Shown: one piece after another, positions 62,374-64,000 of the stretch
Layout of the letters: the number at the start of each line of letters is the position of its first letter
How positions within the stretch are numbered: position 1 is the first letter of the stretch
Assembly (NCBI RefSeq): GCF_003892345.1
Contig: NZ_RRUE01000001.1
Coordinates: 62,001-126,000, forward strand
Direction: 5' to 3'
Origin: Lautropia dentalis
Lineage (GTDB): Bacteria > Pseudomonadota > Gammaproteobacteria > Burkholderiales > Burkholderiaceae_E
DNA: 64,000 bases
Program-made: the position numbers and the translations under genes
Notes under the pieces: model-generated
Database searches by the model: none
The model's input: only the letters and a program-made list of their open reading frames with translations
Told to the model about the DNA's origin: nothing

Positions 62374-64000
62374 AGAGAGCCTCCAGTAGCCGTTGGGCCG
62401 TAGGGTTATCAGGAGACAGCGCCTGGTTGAGGTCGTCGAGACGGTCGGCATAGGCCGCCAGGGTGAGGGCGTTGTCCGCACCCTCATGGAGCCGGCTGTG
62501 ACAATGCTTCTGCCAGCGCTGTTTTTCTTCAGCATTGAGCATAGCCGGAAACTGCCTTGCACGGTACCTGAAAGACAATTCTTCGAGTCGGGGATCTTCG
62601 AATGAAGGTACGGAAATATGATCTATCTCAATGGTTGATAAGTGTGTCGCCGGTGATCCGTCGCCCGGGGTCTGGTTTGCGGTCGAATGGTCTGCCCCGG
62701 TGCTGCCGGCGTCGTGCCTGGCGCCATCGGTGTCGTGCCGGTGGCCGTCGTGCACGCCTGTACGGGCGCCGTGATCTGTGTGCACCGCAGCATTCCGGTG
62801 TGTCGTGTTCCCCTGCAAGGTCGCGCTTGCTGCATCTGATGCATCTGCTGGTTCCGTTTTGCCTGCCGGGCTCGTCGCTGCCGTCGCTCCGGCTGCCGCT
62901 CCGGTGAGAAGCATCCCTGCCGCATCGACACGTGCCCGCCAGTCGTCCAGCCGCCGGCGGTCGTCGTTGCCGATGAAGCCGCCGTACAGGTCACCGTCCA
63001 CGTCGGGGGCATGCTCTCCCGCTCCGGCCCCTTGCCTGCGCGGGCGCTGATACACGTCGGGCCACAGGCCGGAGATCTGCGGGCTGATGCGGCGGGCCGC
63101 TTCCGTGTGGCGCTCGATGGCGCCCAGGTCGATCTGCCAGCGGTCGATGACCTGCGGCGTGAGCACCTTCAGGTTGCCGATGACGACCGGCGCCCTGTTG
63201 ATGGCCAGACTGTAGACGGGCAGGCGGCTCATACCTTCGGGCAGCTCGCTGCCGCGGGTGAAGATGCGCTGCCGAAGGGATTCGGCGTCCAGCGCCAGCA
63301 GTTCGGCCGGGTCATGCGCCAGATCCCAGACGATCAGCTCGTTTTTGTTGGTGGGGTGCCAGGCCAGTGGCCAGACCACCGCCATGGCGCCGCGTTCCAC
63401 GCCGTACATGGCGGAGATGTGAATGAAGGGGCGGCCTTCGCCGATCTCCTTCAGCACGGCGTGCTTGCTGCGCAGCTCCAGACAGAAGTTCCAGAGCTTT
63501 GGCTGGCGTTCGCGGATCAGCCGGCCCAGCGCGATGGTGGCGCGCACGTCCGACAGCGCATCGTGCGCCTGCTCGTGACCCAGCCCGTTGGCGGCGCTCA
63601 GGTGTTCCAGTTTGAAGGAGGGGCGGCCCTGGTCGTTGCGCGGCCATTCGATGCCATCGGGCCGCAGGGCAGCCGTGCAGCGGACCACGTCCAGCAGGTC
63701 CCAGCGGCTGCAGCCGTTGCGAAACTCCCGGTCGTAGGGCGGGCGCAGTGTGCGCCAGAAGAGATGGCGGGTGACCTCGTCGTCGAAGCGGATGGAGTTG
63801 TAGCCCACGCCGATGGTGCCGTCACGCCCCAGCTCGGCCAGGATGGTGTCGGCGAAGCGATATTCCGGCAGCCCCTCGGCCAGGCAGGTCTGCGGCACGA
63901 TGCCGGTGAGCAGGCAGGCTTCGGGGTCGGGCAGGTAGTCGGGCGCCGGCTGGCAGTAGATCATCACCGGGTCGCCCACCTCGTTCAGGTCGAGGTCGGT
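62348..64000 (-). CDS. sbcB: Exodeoxyribonuclease I (SbcB), 5' end beyond the window
   Basis: 3'-5' exonuclease for single-stranded DNA. The visible part (551 codons) opens [24 protein letters not shown], a close match to E. coli ExoI near its start, so only the first few residues are missing. The DEDD-type core includes [21 protein letters not shown] and [23 protein letters not shown]. The SH3-like and C-terminal parts follow (LKVLTPQVI). Odd: an Ala/Gly/Thr/His/Asp-rich insert of about 100 residues (plus-strand 62630-62920) within the C-terminal region; family members are about 475 aa. The gene overlaps glgB at its stop, so the two are likely translated in tandem. Confidence 0.9.
   Translation of the reverse strand, partial: TDLDLNEVGDPVMIYCQPAPDYLPDPEACLLTGIVPQTCLAEGLPEYRFADTILAELGRDGTIGVGYNSIRFDDEVTRHLFWRTLRPPYDREFRNGCSRWDLLDVVRCTAALRPDGIEWPRNDQGRPSFKLEHLSAANGLGHEQAHDALSDVRATIALGRLIRERQPKLWNFCLELRSKHAVLKEIGEGRPFIHISAMYGVERGAMAVVWPLAWHPTNKNELIVWDLAHDPAELLALDAESLRQRIFTRGSELPEGMSRLPVYSLAINRAPVVIGNLKVLTPQVIDRWQIDLGAIERHTEAARRISPQISGLWPDVYQRPRRQGAGAGEHAPDVDGDLYGGFIGNDDRRRLDDWRARVDAAGMLLTGAAAGATAATSPAGKTEPADASDAASATLQGNTTHRNAAVHTDHGARTGVHDGHRHDTDGARHDAGSTGADHSTANQTPGDGSPATHLSTIEIDHISVPSFEDPRLEELSFRYRARQFPAMLNAEEKQRWQKHCHSRLHEGADNALTLAAYADRLDDLNQALSPDNPTAQRLLEALYDYGEQLA

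Overview
The window is a GC-rich chromosomal segment of a betaproteobacterium, most probably in the Burkholderiales. The housekeeping content fits this: an MgtE Mg2+ channel, MoaC, a nitrilase-TldD pair, IlvE followed by a short NDUFS6-type zinc protein, GlnE, an EnvZ/OmpR-type pair, CysK, and ExoI overlapping GlgB. The oral genus Lautropia is a plausible guess, but nothing here proves it. I saw no rRNA, tRNA, CRISPR array or complete insertion sequence.

Layout. 0-12.6 kb is core metabolism: mgtE, moaC, a periplasmic M48-TPR protease, a two-gene sugar locus (binding protein plus GH13 glucosidase), an NTF2-like protein, a zinc protein, ilvE and glnE. 12.6-40.8 kb is an accessory island of very large repeat proteins on the minus strand. 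It holds four intact genes (1120, 2284, 1362 and 1366 aa) and two decayed ones. They share an Ala/Gly-rich N-terminal hydrophobic segment, divergent ~105-aa repeats of the cadherin-like/tandem-95 type, and in most cases one C-type-lectin-like domain. Between them sit a RelB/ParE-type toxin-antitoxin pair framed by 29-bp direct repeats, and two copies (one truncated) of an Rpn/DUF4351 nuclease gene that form inverted repeats around one adhesin. 41-64 kb returns to core genes: nit-tldD, aroG, a cyclic-nucleotide-binding protein, a SIMPL protein, a two-component system, a methyltransferase, a VirB9/OmpA-like lipoprotein, a TSUP permease, cysK, a lipoate-ligase-like gene, two BMP-family binding proteins, glgB, and sbcB running off the right edge.

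Most notable regulation. aroG (DAHP synthase) is preceded by a promoter, a 27-codon leader peptide in which seven of ten consecutive residues are Phe, Tyr or Trp, a hairpin whose 3' arm can pair with the terminator, and a strong intrinsic terminator. This has all the parts of a classical translation-coupled attenuator.

Most notable architecture. The adhesin island shows domain permutation (lectin-like domain N-terminal in two proteins, C-terminal in the others), gene decay through deletion inside repeats, and recombination-related neighbours. Across the window, conserved enzymes (MgtE, GH13, GlnE, TldD, ExoI, GlgB, BMP proteins) also carry long Ala/Gly/Ser/Pro/Thr-rich insertions or tails, including a histone-H1-like Lys/Ala tail on GlgB.
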